Origin: Macrosoma leucophasiata
Taxonomy: Eukaryota > Arthropoda > Insecta > Lepidoptera > Hedylidae
NCBI GenBank assembly: GCA_036365455.1
Contig: JAWQUS010000008.1
Coordinates: 25,279,501 to 25,343,500 of the forward strand
Reading direction: 5' to 3'
DNA: 64,000 nt
Numbering within the stretch: position 1 is the first letter of the stretch; the number at the start of each line of letters is the position of its first letter. Made by a program: the position numbers and the translations under genes. This document shows, piece after piece, positions 1-12,100 of this stretch. Below the pieces are notes generated by a model. That model did no database searches. It had not been told where the DNA came from and worked only from the letters and a program-made list of their open reading frames with translations.

Positions 1-570
1 ACTTGTGATTGTAATAGGATAATTTTAAATAGCCCAACAAAACGTTTATACTATACAACTGTTTCTCATGTAAGTGATTGTAAATCTTTATGAGGAAATA
101 AATGTCTTTAAACCTTATCTTGTACCTTATTGCTTCTCATGTATATTATAAAAGTAAAGTGAAGACACAAACAATAAAATCTGATGTCAGACGTCATCTT
201 CAAATTAGGAATATAAATAGCGGCCAGTGTGTGGCCTTAAGTCCTTTTTAACCAAACAACACTTATAATATTTTATAATAGGTACCAACATCAAATACTT
301 AAAAAATATTATGGGAAAATAAATATTTATCTTCATTTTCAATATCAAAATACTTACTCCATACGAGCGGATCCAATGGCACAGCTAGTGGGTTGATGTG
401 GGAGCTTCACAGTCGACGGTGGTTAAGCACCGTGTCATAGAATCACTTCGCGGATGAGTAGGTTGTAGGTAGTCGCTATTACTATCAGCTCTTCCGTAGG
501 TATTGAGCGGGACAAGTTATCGAACTCTGTTATATCTATACTACACTAGCGTCGCTCAAAATACAGTTTT
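1..570. other. Non-coding stretch without a recognised feature
   Basis: AT-rich sequence with no coding potential that I can support. If the transporter gene starts left of the window this is part of its intron; otherwise it is intergenic. Nothing recognisable until the dispersed repeat at 571. Confidence 0.4.
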
Positions 571-761
571 ACTGGTGGTAGAGTTCCAGTACAGGGAGTC
601 GAGGGCGTAGGCACCACCGCATTACCTAATCTATCTGCCGCCAAATGGTGGTGCCAGGTAGTGTTCAGCACTATAGTGTTAGATGTTAATGGCCCCGTAA
701 TAATTATCACAGAGACTTAACAACTAAGATTTCAGGGGTGGCAACGCATCTGCATTTTGAC
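571..761 (+). repeat. Dispersed repeat family A, near full copy
   Basis: Begins with 'ctggtggtagagttccag' and ends near 'gcaacgcatctgcatttt'. The same block recurs at 16292-16463, 19750-19890, 32628-32900, 34803-35042 (minus), 47025-47207, 53486-53578 and 55690-55880 (minus), with shorter scraps at 28378-28445, 50388-50445 and 63140-63195. It is a non-coding interspersed element of unknown class. Complete copies continue into a tail containing 'ggctgcagtcatca' and 'tttgccaccttcattaca'. Confidence 0.8.
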
Positions 762-782
762 AAAAATTTCCAGAAAATGGAA

Positions 783-907
783 ATATCCCAATAGAACCAG
801 AGATAAAGGACTTTACACCTTTATCTCTGATAACCCTCTACCCGGGAATCGAACCCAGGACCTCAACGTAGTAGTAGTGGCCTGCTACCACTAGGCTACC
901 GAGGCAG
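783..907 (-). repeat. tRNA-headed SINE, family 1
   Basis: Read on the minus strand it has a tRNA-like A box ('gtagtggtagcagg') and a B box of the 'ggttcgattcccggg' kind, followed by a body with 'agagataaaggtgtaaa' and 'ggttctattgggat'. Other copies are at 17632-17755 (minus) and 51101-51230 (plus). A functional tRNA is unlikely because the body is conserved beyond the tRNA part and the stems are imperfect. Confidence 0.75.
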
Positions 908-1316
908 TTCTGTCTGTACAGCTATTAGCAAGAAACAACAAAAAACACGTTGAAGTGAGACGCCTAATGTTAGATAGGTATACCCAATCCAGATATAAAA
1001 TATTAAAATTACAATCATAACAAAACCCACAGAAATTTAAATAAGTAGAAACACGCGTTCCAGTTGATTGGTGTCGGCGTCAATTCCAACTTGTAAGTAA
1101 GTTATTCGAGGACAAAAATATCAAATTTTAATGCGCTCTCATTTTAACGTTCTTAATTAACAAGCTGTAGCGGAAACGGAGTCTGATCATAATCTAAGGT
1201 CTAAAGTATAGGAAGCATCGAAGAATTTCCCATGATTATTTATGTAAATAAAGTGGCTAACCAGCATGCAGTAGGTATTAGTGACATGTATAGAAAACAA
1301 AAAATAATCAAAACGA

Positions 1317-2512
1317 AAAATGATGCTGGCCAGGCCGTACCGCCATGTCGATGATCACTAAAGGCTTGGGCAAACCAAACGCAGGGCAGTAGCAGCGCAG
1401 GTCAGTAGCAGCGCGGGAGTCGGCACACTGAACGCAGCAGCAGTTTTCAAGCGGTTACAACGCGTGCCCGCGTTTAAACCGCGTTCAGTTTGACGTGTGC
1501 GGCAGGCAGTACGCTGCAAGATGTCAGACGACATGAAAAATTCATGGTGTTTTTGTCTCTTAGGCAAAAAAAAAAGAATTTGGGTTTATGATATCAAAAC
1601 AAGAAAAAAGAATATGGGGAATTTCATCGTCCCTGCAGAGAGCTGGAAAGTCATGAATTTTTTTTTTCACATATTTTGAAAATATGTGAAAAAATGCCCA
1701 AACTTCTTTTGAAGACTGCGAAAGACAGCTTGAAATCGGAAATCATACAAACATTTATTTTTATTCACTAATTCGATTATCTTTTCACTGATATTCATCA
1801 CGCCGTTGTAAAATAATACAACAGTCGCCAACCGCTCTCGATGCGCTGCGCTGCACTGCCTCCGGTGTGTCGTGACAATATGACCGCCATAGTAATACAA
1901 CAGCGTCGGCCCGCGCTCTGCACTGCCCTGCGCTGCGCCTGCCCCGCTCCCGCGCCGCCCGGTGTGTCGTCCGGCAGTTGCAGCGCGGCGCGGTGCGGTG
2001 CAGTTTGAGCGCGGGCCCGCGTTCAAATTTAGTGTGACGCAGTTCAAAGAGTTTCTTGTATTACAACTTGAGCGGGCCCGCGTTCAAACAGCGCTGCTAC
2101 TGCCCTGCGTTTGGTTTGCCCAAGCCTTAACTTCTTGTAGTCTGAATTGGATGATATGGACACCGAATACATATGGTTTCAACAGAACGGCGCTACGTGC
2201 CCTTCAGCTCAAGACAAAATAGATATTCTGCACGAGCGGTTTCATGGCATGGTTATCTCGCGCTGAGGTGACGTGAATTGGCCGTCAAGATCGTGTGATT
2301 TGACTTTTCTTGGAAGGCTTTTATGTCGAAGGTATATGCGAATAAATCGCAAACCACCGCGGCCCTCAAAGACAACATAATCGATGTCATGGATCAAATT
2401 CAGCCTGATTTATGCGCCAGTCATCGAGAAGTGGTCCTTTCGAATGAGCGCCACCCAGGAAAGTCGCAGCGGTCATTTGAACGATGTTACTCTCAAATAA
2501 AGATAAAACCTT
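1317..2512 (+). pseudogene. Mariner-like transposase remnant, split by a nested element
   Basis: Downstream of 2128 the translation contains ELDDMDTEYIWFQQNGATC, followed in shifting frames by GDVNWPSRSCDLTFLG and a C-terminal stretch ending before a polyadenylation-like signal (aataaa, about 2498). These match the catalytic-core region of DD34-type Tc1/mariner-like transposases common in arthropods. The part before the insertion (about 1317-1361) reads NDAGQAV, also typical of that family. The 1362-2127 element interrupts it. Removing that element and one TAA rejoins a MITNF-like motif to the rest. In-frame stops (one right after NFL, one after MVISR) and frameshifts show it is dead. Confidence 0.75.
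1362..2127. mobile_element. 766-bp TIR element with TAA target duplication (Harbinger-like MITE)
   Basis: The left end begins 'aggcttgggcaaaccaaacg' and the right end is its exact reverse complement; the perfect terminal inverted repeat covers 37 bp. TAA flanks it on both sides (1359-1361 and 2128-2130), the 3-bp target preference of PIF/Harbinger elements. The interior is GC-rich and has further inverted repeats but no transposase. Arginine-rich frames inside it reflect base composition. Confidence 0.85.
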
Positions 2513-2665
2513 ATTGATATCTCATATACAACTTGTTTTATTCAATTTTGAAATGGTCCTTAATGGAAACCCCTATAGAATGTATGTACCCGCATTATAT
2601 AGAAATGAGTTGAGGTTGACTACTTAGTACAAATTTGTATGCCTAATCTTGATGCAATATAATCA

Positions 2666-2866
2666 TAGAGCAACTCGCTCTACAAAAATCGTCTATTACC
2701 TACTACGAAACTCCCGCCTAGACTTTAACAAAATACATAAACAATTTCACGCACATATTTAAATATCTGGGCAACAAGCATTTGGTCTTGTACTTTGACA
2801 GAGGGGAAAGCCTGAATATGGCTACTCTCCTCAGGTCCGCCGCGGCCGGTGGCCCGTGTTGCTCTA
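2666..2866. repeat. Short inverted-end repeat, family D
   Basis: Bounded by 'tagagcaac' and 'gttgctcta'. A related copy in the opposite orientation is at 35973-36264 and shares the internal stretches 'tttggtcttgtactttga' and 'cgtctattac'. Non-coding and MITE-like. It ends about 100 bp before the first visible transporter exon. Confidence 0.65.
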
Positions 2867-2971
2867 TTAATATAATAATGTCTTCTCGTATAGAGAAGAC
2901 ATCTACACCTACTATTTATTTATATTTTAAGTGACCGAGACAGTAGATTGAACAGCTTGTGTTGATTGCAG

Positions 2972-3113
2972 AACGTAGAGGGTGGCGGCGATGGGGCGCC
3001 TGCTAAGGTGGAGGCTGGCGCCGGTCTTTCCATGAAGCAGACCGCCTTCCTGGTGGCTGGCGAGATGGCCGGCAGCGGAGTCCTGGCGTTGCCCCGAGCC
3101 CTCGTCCGTACTG
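2972..3113 (+). CDS. Transporter exon a (first visible; TM1)
   Basis: The acceptor 'gattgcag' precedes 2972 and the donor 'gtgagt' follows 3113. It encodes an acidic/glycine-rich N-terminal tail and then MKQTAFLVAGEMAGSGVLAL, the first membrane segment with the family's GSG helix break. It ends in phase 1. Confidence 0.88.
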
Positions 3114-6100
3114 GTGAGTCTATTCACGTTATTCATGGAGTCGTTTGACGCACATGTTTTGTTACTTACACACGTTACAACTTACCACAAGTTTTGTAAT
3201 ATTACTCCATAGTTTTTAAGTGCAGCGTATAGCCCTTCAACAACCTTTTGTCGATGTTGTCGCATTCATTAGCCTCATTAGTGAGTTTTTTTAAGTATTG
3301 GGAGTCGACTCCTTGAACAAGATAAAATCTTCGGATTTTAACTTAACATCAAAATTGTGTACAGTACCCAACATGAAATACCTATTGCACATCGAGCCTA
3401 CGAAAGAGACAATCCGCTAGTTTCGAGAGCGTTATTTCTACTGCACACTGCTACGTAAGCACTGATAATCCTTCATTGGTCGAAATTCGATTAAAATGTT
3501 CGACAAACATCACATAGGTAAGGTGCGAAAGAGATAACGCTCTACAGACCCGAAATAAGCCAGTCTCCTTCCTAAGATCGATGTGTACCTAATATTTATT
3601 GTAGGATACTGTACAAGGTATTTACTCATAGATACCTTTGACAATATGAGTGAATACTACGTATAATATTCGCTCATGGTCTATGTCAGTGATTCCCAAA
3701 GTGGTCCATATAGGCCCCCTGGGGTCCATGGGATTCGATGGGGGTCTACGTAGGTGTGAATAAAATTTGGAAATATGGGAATGTGATATAAATGTAGCAA
3801 AGAAAAAATAGTTTGGGAACCTCTGGTCTATGTAAACTACATGTTTGTTTGGCACCTGAGTTCATTAAAACAACATGTACTTTAGTTTCTAAAAGTAAGC
3901 ATGTAATATTCATGCATATAGGTCAAGAAGCTCCAAGAAGCACTTCGTCTTTATTGAAAAATAGGGATGTCATATTATTGCTAATAGATTTAATTCTATT
4001 GTAAGTTGTTATTGCATTGCGATTAATTTCCCCATGCTTATAAATAAATATACCTACCATTTAATTCATGCAAATCTGTTTACGCATTAGCGAGTTTACG
4101 GCACATCGATTACCTGTTTGTTGCGAACTGCAAAGCGAATTTATCTTGGATTGTATGTATGTCATGTCTGCTTTTATCAATTGATAACGTTTCGAAATTG
4201 AAAATTTATGCATTTTTGGTGCAACGTGCTAAAATACGTTTGCAAAACATGCTGAAATTGTAAAGTATTGCTAATGGCTCCAGTTTCGTTTATTTATTTA
4301 TCTTAAAGTTATTATGTGGTTGTTGAACTTGTCTGATCTTATCTATCTATCGATATTTGTAAGTGTAGCTGTCTGCTATTGTAGACTATTGCAGATACAA
4401 AATATCAGCTGTTCAACTGCTTTACCACTAGGCCTTACTTCACCTGAAAGCCGTCTGACAGGATTTTTATTCTTTCCATTTAATGTCTTAATAAAGCAAG
4501 TGTATTTCAGACACTTGCTTTATAAAGTTTAGGTATTTACATACAACACCTACTTCCCTAATTATAATATTATAAATGCGATAGTAACTCTGTCTGTCTG
4601 TCTATCTGTTACCTTTTCACGTCCACACGACTGACCCGATTTTAATGAAATTTGGTACAGAGATAGAGCTGACTTTGAGAAAGAACATTACATAACGGCT
4701 ACTTAGTCATTATTAGAACGACATCCACGCCGGCGAAGTCGCGGGCAACAGCTAGTATGACATATGTGCGAAAAAATATAAAATTACAAATATATCAGTT
4801 GTATAAAAAAACCTTACTCTACAGAATTTATGCACATTCAGCAAACAGCATGCCGGAATAACTATATCAATTAATTTAAAATAATGTTTTTGAAACAAAA
4901 CCCTATTTAGGATAGTCACTGCGATTGAACTACTTAATATTTAGATAATAGGTACCTACTTATTATTTATTTAAATAGTGAAATGGTGGAGGTTATCCTT
5001 GTATACCGAAGCTTTATCGCCGAGTTGGGTAACTGCATCTTGTCATTTGAAAGGTGAATATTCCTGCACCGCTCACTGAACGTTCTTGGTTAGATAGTCG
5101 CCCCAGGTTATCTGAATTATAATAAGATTCATTTATTGAAATCTCTATGGGAATTACAACATTTTAATGTTTTCTGTTAACATTTGTGTTAATGAAATAG
5201 TCTTAAAGAGTAATTTTTTATTTTTCGCAATAACACATGCGAGTAATCAGTAAAAATTAAAGAAAAAACGGTAAGAAAAATTTTACTTTGGGCAGGAGTC
5301 GAACCTGCGACCTCAGGATAACCAGTCCAGCCGCTTTACCACTAAGCTACCGAAGTCTTAAAGTCTCTGATATTTAGGTACATTATGATCTTGATTGCTT
5401 TAGGTTTTTATTTCGAATTTTATTTTAGTTTTCTCATACTTTAAAGTATGAAATACCTAGAACTTTTTTAACAATTACCTGAAGGCTTAATTTAAATTAT
5501 AGGAATAATTAGGGGAGAGTCGGATATATTGTACCAGTTTTTAGTTTTTTCAAAATATCTTTTTTTGATATTAATTAAAATACATTCTTTGTCTTGACTT
5601 ACATAGTTTAGAATCTCATTTAACGTGTACCGTAACGTCAACACCATACTCTTATCAGATTTCACACAATATGCGTTTCCCTGAAGGCTTTCCTTCGGTA
5701 CAATTTACCCAACTAGTCGGATTAATTGTACCACAGGTTAGGTAAATTGTACTACTAAAATTTAAGAGACTTATTGACATGATAATAAATAATAAAATAA
5801 AGAGGTTTAATAAATAGACAAAATGAATTGATTATATTTTAATTGTCAATGAAAAAGTGCTATCAAAAACTTAAAAATCCTACTACTATTATAAAGGCGA
5901 AAGTTTGTATGTATGGATGTATGGATGTTTGTTACTCTTTCACGTAAAAACTACTGAATGGATTTGAATGAAACTTTACCACAATATAGCTTATACATCA
6001 GAATAACACATAGGCTATAGCTTATACATCAGAATAACACATAGGCTACAATTTTTGAGGTTTTTAATGTGAGGTCGTAGAAAAAACACATTTTTTGCGC

Positions 6101-9100
6101 TTACATTGCAAACGCTGACTGAATCCTACAAGATAGATCAAAACAATTTACTACAGTATTGTACAACTTAAAAAGGTCTACAAAAAAGTCCGTGATGGTA
6201 TATGTTTATCTCTTAGGAATAACCCACAATAACCATTTTTTATCCTTTACTTTGTACGAGAAATAATGGCTTATTTACGAAGCGATTTTAAGCAATACAG
6301 TATTAATCCTTATCCAATTAAGTATCTTAAATACATTGTGCATTTAATAAAGATCAATATGGCTTTTTACAGCATGTAAATTAAATAAATATTTTCGAAG
6401 ATATCACAGATTTAAAATGCAGAGTCATAGCAATTTCGGCGATAAATACCGTTTCGGTGATAAATACCGGCAGCGGCGCCAGGCGAACGGGGCGTGGGGG
6501 GAGCGGGGTAGGTGCGGTGGGGAAGAAGTGGCTCATAGCTGAGTGCGCGACCCGAACGCGGGCAGACGCGTGAGGGCAGACGTCGTTGACGGTTGTGTCC
6601 GTTTTGCGAATTTTCAAGGCACTAGCGATTTCTTTTTGGTTAGGAGTTACACGTACAAATTAGGGCTCTGCAGTGCTTAGTTACCGTATTTCTTACTTAT
6701 TACTAGACTAGACGGGACGAACCTGAAGTCCACGCGAACGAAGTCGCGGGCAAAAGCTAGTTTCTTCAATATTAATGGTCATAATATTTCAAATGAACAA
6801 ATTTATTAAAGACTAAAAAAAATTAAATATTTATCAAACTTAAATACAATATTCTAAAATTAAACATTATACTCGTATGAAAATAGAATAAATCACTTTT
6901 ACTTACTTTAGAATATTATTTCAGTAAGTCATCAATTATTTATTTAAGTATCTACTTATATACTGAGATCAAACTCTTTATTTCTTTTACCATATAATAG
7001 TAAAAAAAAAAACCTAAATATCTTGATTGAATGTATCTACAGGTTCCGAGGACCCATTTACAACAACGAACGCATCTTGTTCACATTTGACCCTCAACTT
7101 GTATCGCATTCTGCCATGACGTTAAATAGTTGGTTTTGAAAGCGAATAAGTTTCAAATATCTGGTTCAAGCTCATCTCCTTCTTTTGCAGAGTCCCTTTT
7201 CAATTCTTTCTTCTTTTTCTAAGACTATTTATCATCATCATCATTTATCTGAAAAAATACAAGACAGTAAACATTTCACCAGGTTGGGTTAATTGTACCA
7301 GTACAAATAACACAACTGTTGATGGTACAGTTTACCAAACTAGGAAATTCGGAAAATAAATATTTGTCACAAAATAACTTTTGAACATAATACGTTCGCA
7401 ACTCTATGATTAAAGCGGTGATTATAGATCTTATCAATAAAAAATAGAACAAAATTGTAACTTACATTTTCACTGCTACACACGTCAAAATTTGTATGAC
7501 AGACGTTCAAAACACATTTTTTTCTCTAAAAACGAATGCACTTGCTAGAGGCCGTTACAAAAAGGCAAGTAGTTGAGGGCGCTGTCAGTGCTCAGCTTTG
7601 TGTTGCCAGAAAAGAAAATAAGTTACAGTAAGTGTAAAATTTTGAGGTATAACAACTTATCAGGCAGTTCAATATACCAGACTCTCCCCTATAATTACTT
7701 ACCATAATATTAAGCAAACGGCAATGTACTGCTTTCAAATTGATGGCCACCGAATTACGACCTCTGTTCTGCGGTTCATACCTACTTACTCTACGATTTG
7801 CTGATCAAGCATTTCATTGATATTTTCCCTCTACGCGACTTTAGGACGGCGTGTTCATGTCTACTAATATCTAACCTCAGTAGTTACTGATAGTAGGCCA
7901 CATGCCACTTCTGATACACTGAAGTGCTGGGTTCAGTCTCAGGGGAAATAAGTGCTTTTGCGTTTTATCCATTTTTTGGCAGTTCCTCAGTGCCACCTTC
8001 GGAATATGGTAATGTCCCCGGCAATGTCAATAGGCTCGCCATCTATCTGTTGTTACTAAATGTAACTAGCGAATTGTGGGTGTTTGCTTTAATTGAATGC
8101 ATGCATTTATTTCGTTCTACTCCTGCATATACCTAACTGCATATATCTACTAACTACTACTATTATACTACTACTAACACTTCAATTATGCTGATTTTGA
8201 CATTTTCATAAAAACTACAAAATATAATACTGTCAGGATAGTACAAAGAGTGGATACTTCAATAGGCGCGAGATTTAAATAATAATAGCCCTAATCAGGC
8301 TAGATTAGCTACTAGCTGCCGCGGACAGTTGACTAATAAACTTTTTACAAGTGCAGACTACCTTTGTTGAGATCTACTCATAGCAAGATAGCAAGACTAG
8401 GGAAACGGTAAGCCCGTTTCCTTCGTCATTCCTTCTCCAGGATCTCTCAGGATACAATATAGCTTCGTACCTTGTGTGAATTGGCCTTCCTAATAGGACG
8501 TCGGCGTATCTTAATGCACCTCATAAACAATTCAACAGGACTCATTAGCGAGTGGCAAAACCGACCGTGCATGTGACATTTATAAAAAAAACATCTATAA
8601 TTGTTCGCTTATCGTTGTAAATTTAAAGGAAATATTATTAATATAAATTCACAACGATATCGAAACACGCTTTTTAAATGCGTACAACTCGCGTGTTTAG
8701 GATTCCGTACAATTGCGAGATTTCCAATGTCCCTGAAGTACTAATAACTTTATCAGGGTTTTTCTGAAATCTATATAAAATAAACCTTTACGTAGAAAGA
8801 ACTATTTTTAGTTATGATTTCAAAATCACAGTCCAAGCAGTTGCGATATTAGGGGAAGGTAAAGGAATAAATGATCAAATTTCGCCTTTTTAAAATAATT
8901 TAATAACTATTTACTGGCCTTGTAATTTAATAAAGTAATTATTTGATATCTTTACAACTATAGACCGACCCTTTAACTCGCGTATCGCCTGCGCGGTACA
9001 AGGAGAGCGGGGGGCGGGTATCGCACGGTCTCAATATTCCAAATACTTATCTCGAGATATATTGTTGGCAAAGTTTAGAATATAATAATATACAAACTTT

Positions 9101-12100
9101 TTTTTGTGAAGTAAAATATAAACTTTTAATTTTAATTATTTTAATAATAGCTTCTAAGGTACGAAATATTAAAATAATAATAACTCCATTCACGTAATAT
9201 TTAACTACAGATAAAAGTTATGTAGGATTAGGACTATTCATCACTAATATAGATACATATCGCTTGAATCGTTTTCACTGCCTGAGCAGCTTGAAGAGTC
9301 AGAATCTTGAAAATTAATAATAAAGCTGTCCATCTCTTCATCTTCTCTCAAGTTATTGACTTGGAGATTCTCCGTAGAAGTATGATCTTGTTTGCTGGCG
9401 TTAAAAAAGGAATATACGTTGTACGCTATTTGTTAATTTTCTTTTGCAAAACAGGAAAAGCGATTTATCTTGAGATTAATTTTGGTAAGTTTTTACCATG
9501 TGCGTCAATGTCTAAGCGTCCGTTGCAAAAATACAAACCGCACGCTGCGAGTACCGACAGCGTACTGCCGCGTAGTATTGTTGCAATAGTAATAGTCTAT
9601 CGATAGTATTGTGAACTATCGTGACCTCGAAAAAATAGTCGATAGCGCGATAGTACTAACGAAAATATCGCCATGCTGCAATACTATCGATAGTATCGAT
9701 AGGTTCGATAGTATCGATACTAGCTAGTATCGATACTAGCTTCGATAGTATCGATAGTTTCGATAGTATCGATACTATCGAAACGCTCGATACTATTGAC
9801 CTTATTGACTATTGTTTATAACAATACTATCGATACTATTGATCTTTGGCAATAGTATTGCTTATTTTTAACTATCGATAGTATTGCAGCATGACGATAT
9901 TTTCGATAGTACTATCGCGCTATCGACTATTTTTCGAGGTCAACTATCGATAGCGCAACTATCGATAGTTTAGCAACACTGCTGCCGCGCTTTGATGTGG
10001 CTCTCTGCTCCGCACAACCCTTGTACCCACCCGGTGACATCTCCCCCCGCTCTCTTTGTACCCCAAAGTTGCAGGCGATACGCGAGTTAAACGGTCGGCC
10101 TATAGACCTTTTATTTGATACGCCACACAAAATACCTTAGAAAAAATAAATTCATAAATACTAGATACGTAAGTATGTTAACGTGCAGCGCTCGCTTAGA
10201 TTTAAATGTATAATGTTATTTTTAAATGTTTTGGGTTGCAATTGCTTAATCTATTTTTTGTAGAAGTTAATTATTTTTGTAAATGCGTCAAAAGTAAAGT
10301 GTACAATGAGTGGGTACAAAATGAAACATTTCCTTTGGCGTTTAGGTTCCATGGGGAGAGCAGGGTAGTAGACAGAATTTCCCGAAATGCCTACGAATAT
10401 TTACGAAGTCGGCGCATAGTATTGTTTATTATGTTTGTGTACAGTACATTGACCCAACTCATATAGGTACCCACAAGAAGCCTTCGAAGTGTAGGTCTGT
10501 ATCCGGGTCAAACGAAATAGATTGTAGGCACATTAGCGCGTAGTTCATACTTGTGTGATATCGGGTTGCACCACTCGCATGACAACACCCGTCTACGTAA
10601 ATCTCGCTCTTACCTACATTTACCACACAATCCGATGCGTTTACAATCTTAACGCAGGGAACTCGTGGACTCGTGGTTACCCTCAATGAAGTTTAATATT
10701 TTAACTATGGTAGGTAGGTATGTTCCTGCTTAATTTTTGGAAAAATCGTAAAATCTAACCCTCTTATTCATAAACGTACATTAGATACGTTTTAGCTATA
10801 GATAGCTTTAGGCTCCGGTGAGCGTTACTTAGTTTTCGATTATTCGGTTCGGGACATGGTTTTGGCACCCCTTGATACTGTAGCATAGAAAGAAAAATTT
10901 TATAATGGTAATCCGGGTCAGGTGCCTCTTTTAATCCGCCATAGATCGGGCCTGGTTTTTGTGAGTAGGAGACTTACAAAATACGTTAATATCGCTGTCG
11001 CACTTCCAAAATAACGCTATCGACATTTTGCTATTAACATTTTCACAGGACATTTAACCTATCAAAATGTAAACCTATAGCCTATCCCCCATTCATAAAC
11101 GTACATTATATACGTTTTAGCTATATAATGCTTTGTCTTTGTCAGTTGCATTGTCAAATGTGCAGGATAGAAAAAGACAAAGGAGAGATTAGCAACACTA
11201 GCTAAAATACGTTTATGAATAAGGGGGTTAGCCTATAGCAAATTTAAGGTTTCACTACTCTGACCATTACAACTATAACCAGCACGGCCAACACATAAAT
11301 AAAATAAATATAAACCGGTTACTTATGAACCGAATATTTACCTACTTATTGCCTACTTAGCATGTGCTTATTTGTTGATAGAAGACAGCCTGTAAAAGAT
11401 TTTGCATCGTGTAGGCACAATAATTGGACACAATGATGTGGACCATACCTCTTGTACTAAGCAGACTTACTTTGTTTTGACGAAAAGTAAGCTTTACAGG
11501 AGTCATAATATTATTATATTATGAAACTAGTTGACCCTGCATACTTCGTATTGCCTCAGAATTAAATAATGTGTCAAAGGTTTGATAGATACGGACTATT
11601 TGTTTGGGAAAAAGGAAATTGTGGTTTTTACTATTTTACTTCAATTTCTATATATATCCTTTTAAACCTTCTCTTTGCTTTCAGAAATCATTCGAAACCA
11701 ACATTAGCCAAATGGGTAAACCCGTTCTCAAGTTTTGGCGAGACTAACGAACAGCAATTGATTTTTATATATATAGATTATTATAAACTTTTGTAAAGTT
11801 TCAGTCAATTCGTGCTTCTAACAGAGAATTAAAGATAAAAGATAGATCTATGCATAATATAGGCACTCCCTAAGAGCCGGCAGAAGAGAAAATATGAATA
11901 TTAACGTTGTGCATTTTTAACCACTAATGCCACCAACACCATCACCACCATATCAGAATCAGAATCAGAATCAGAAACTCATTTATTCATTTAGGGTGAC
12001 AGGCACCTCTTATGACACGTCAAAAACAAACAAAATAAATTAAAGCGAATAACAATTGATATACATGTCAAACAAGATAAAAAATATATGTAAAGTCAAG

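Noticed and set aside
1667..2047. 126-residue Arg/Ala-rich minus-strand frame
   Set aside because: Lies within the TAA-flanked 766-bp element and reflects its GC-rich inverted repeats; no domain or splice support.
5280..5358. Functional tRNA gene
   Set aside because: Anticodon stem poor, and flanking sequence is shared with other copies; a tRNA-derived SINE fits better. The same holds for the tRNA-like heads at 783-907, 15485, 29940, 31773, 31866 and 51101.
9590..9975. Satellite or centromeric repeat
   Set aside because: The TATCGATA motifs form inverted arms bounded by outer inverted repeats, not a head-to-tail array.
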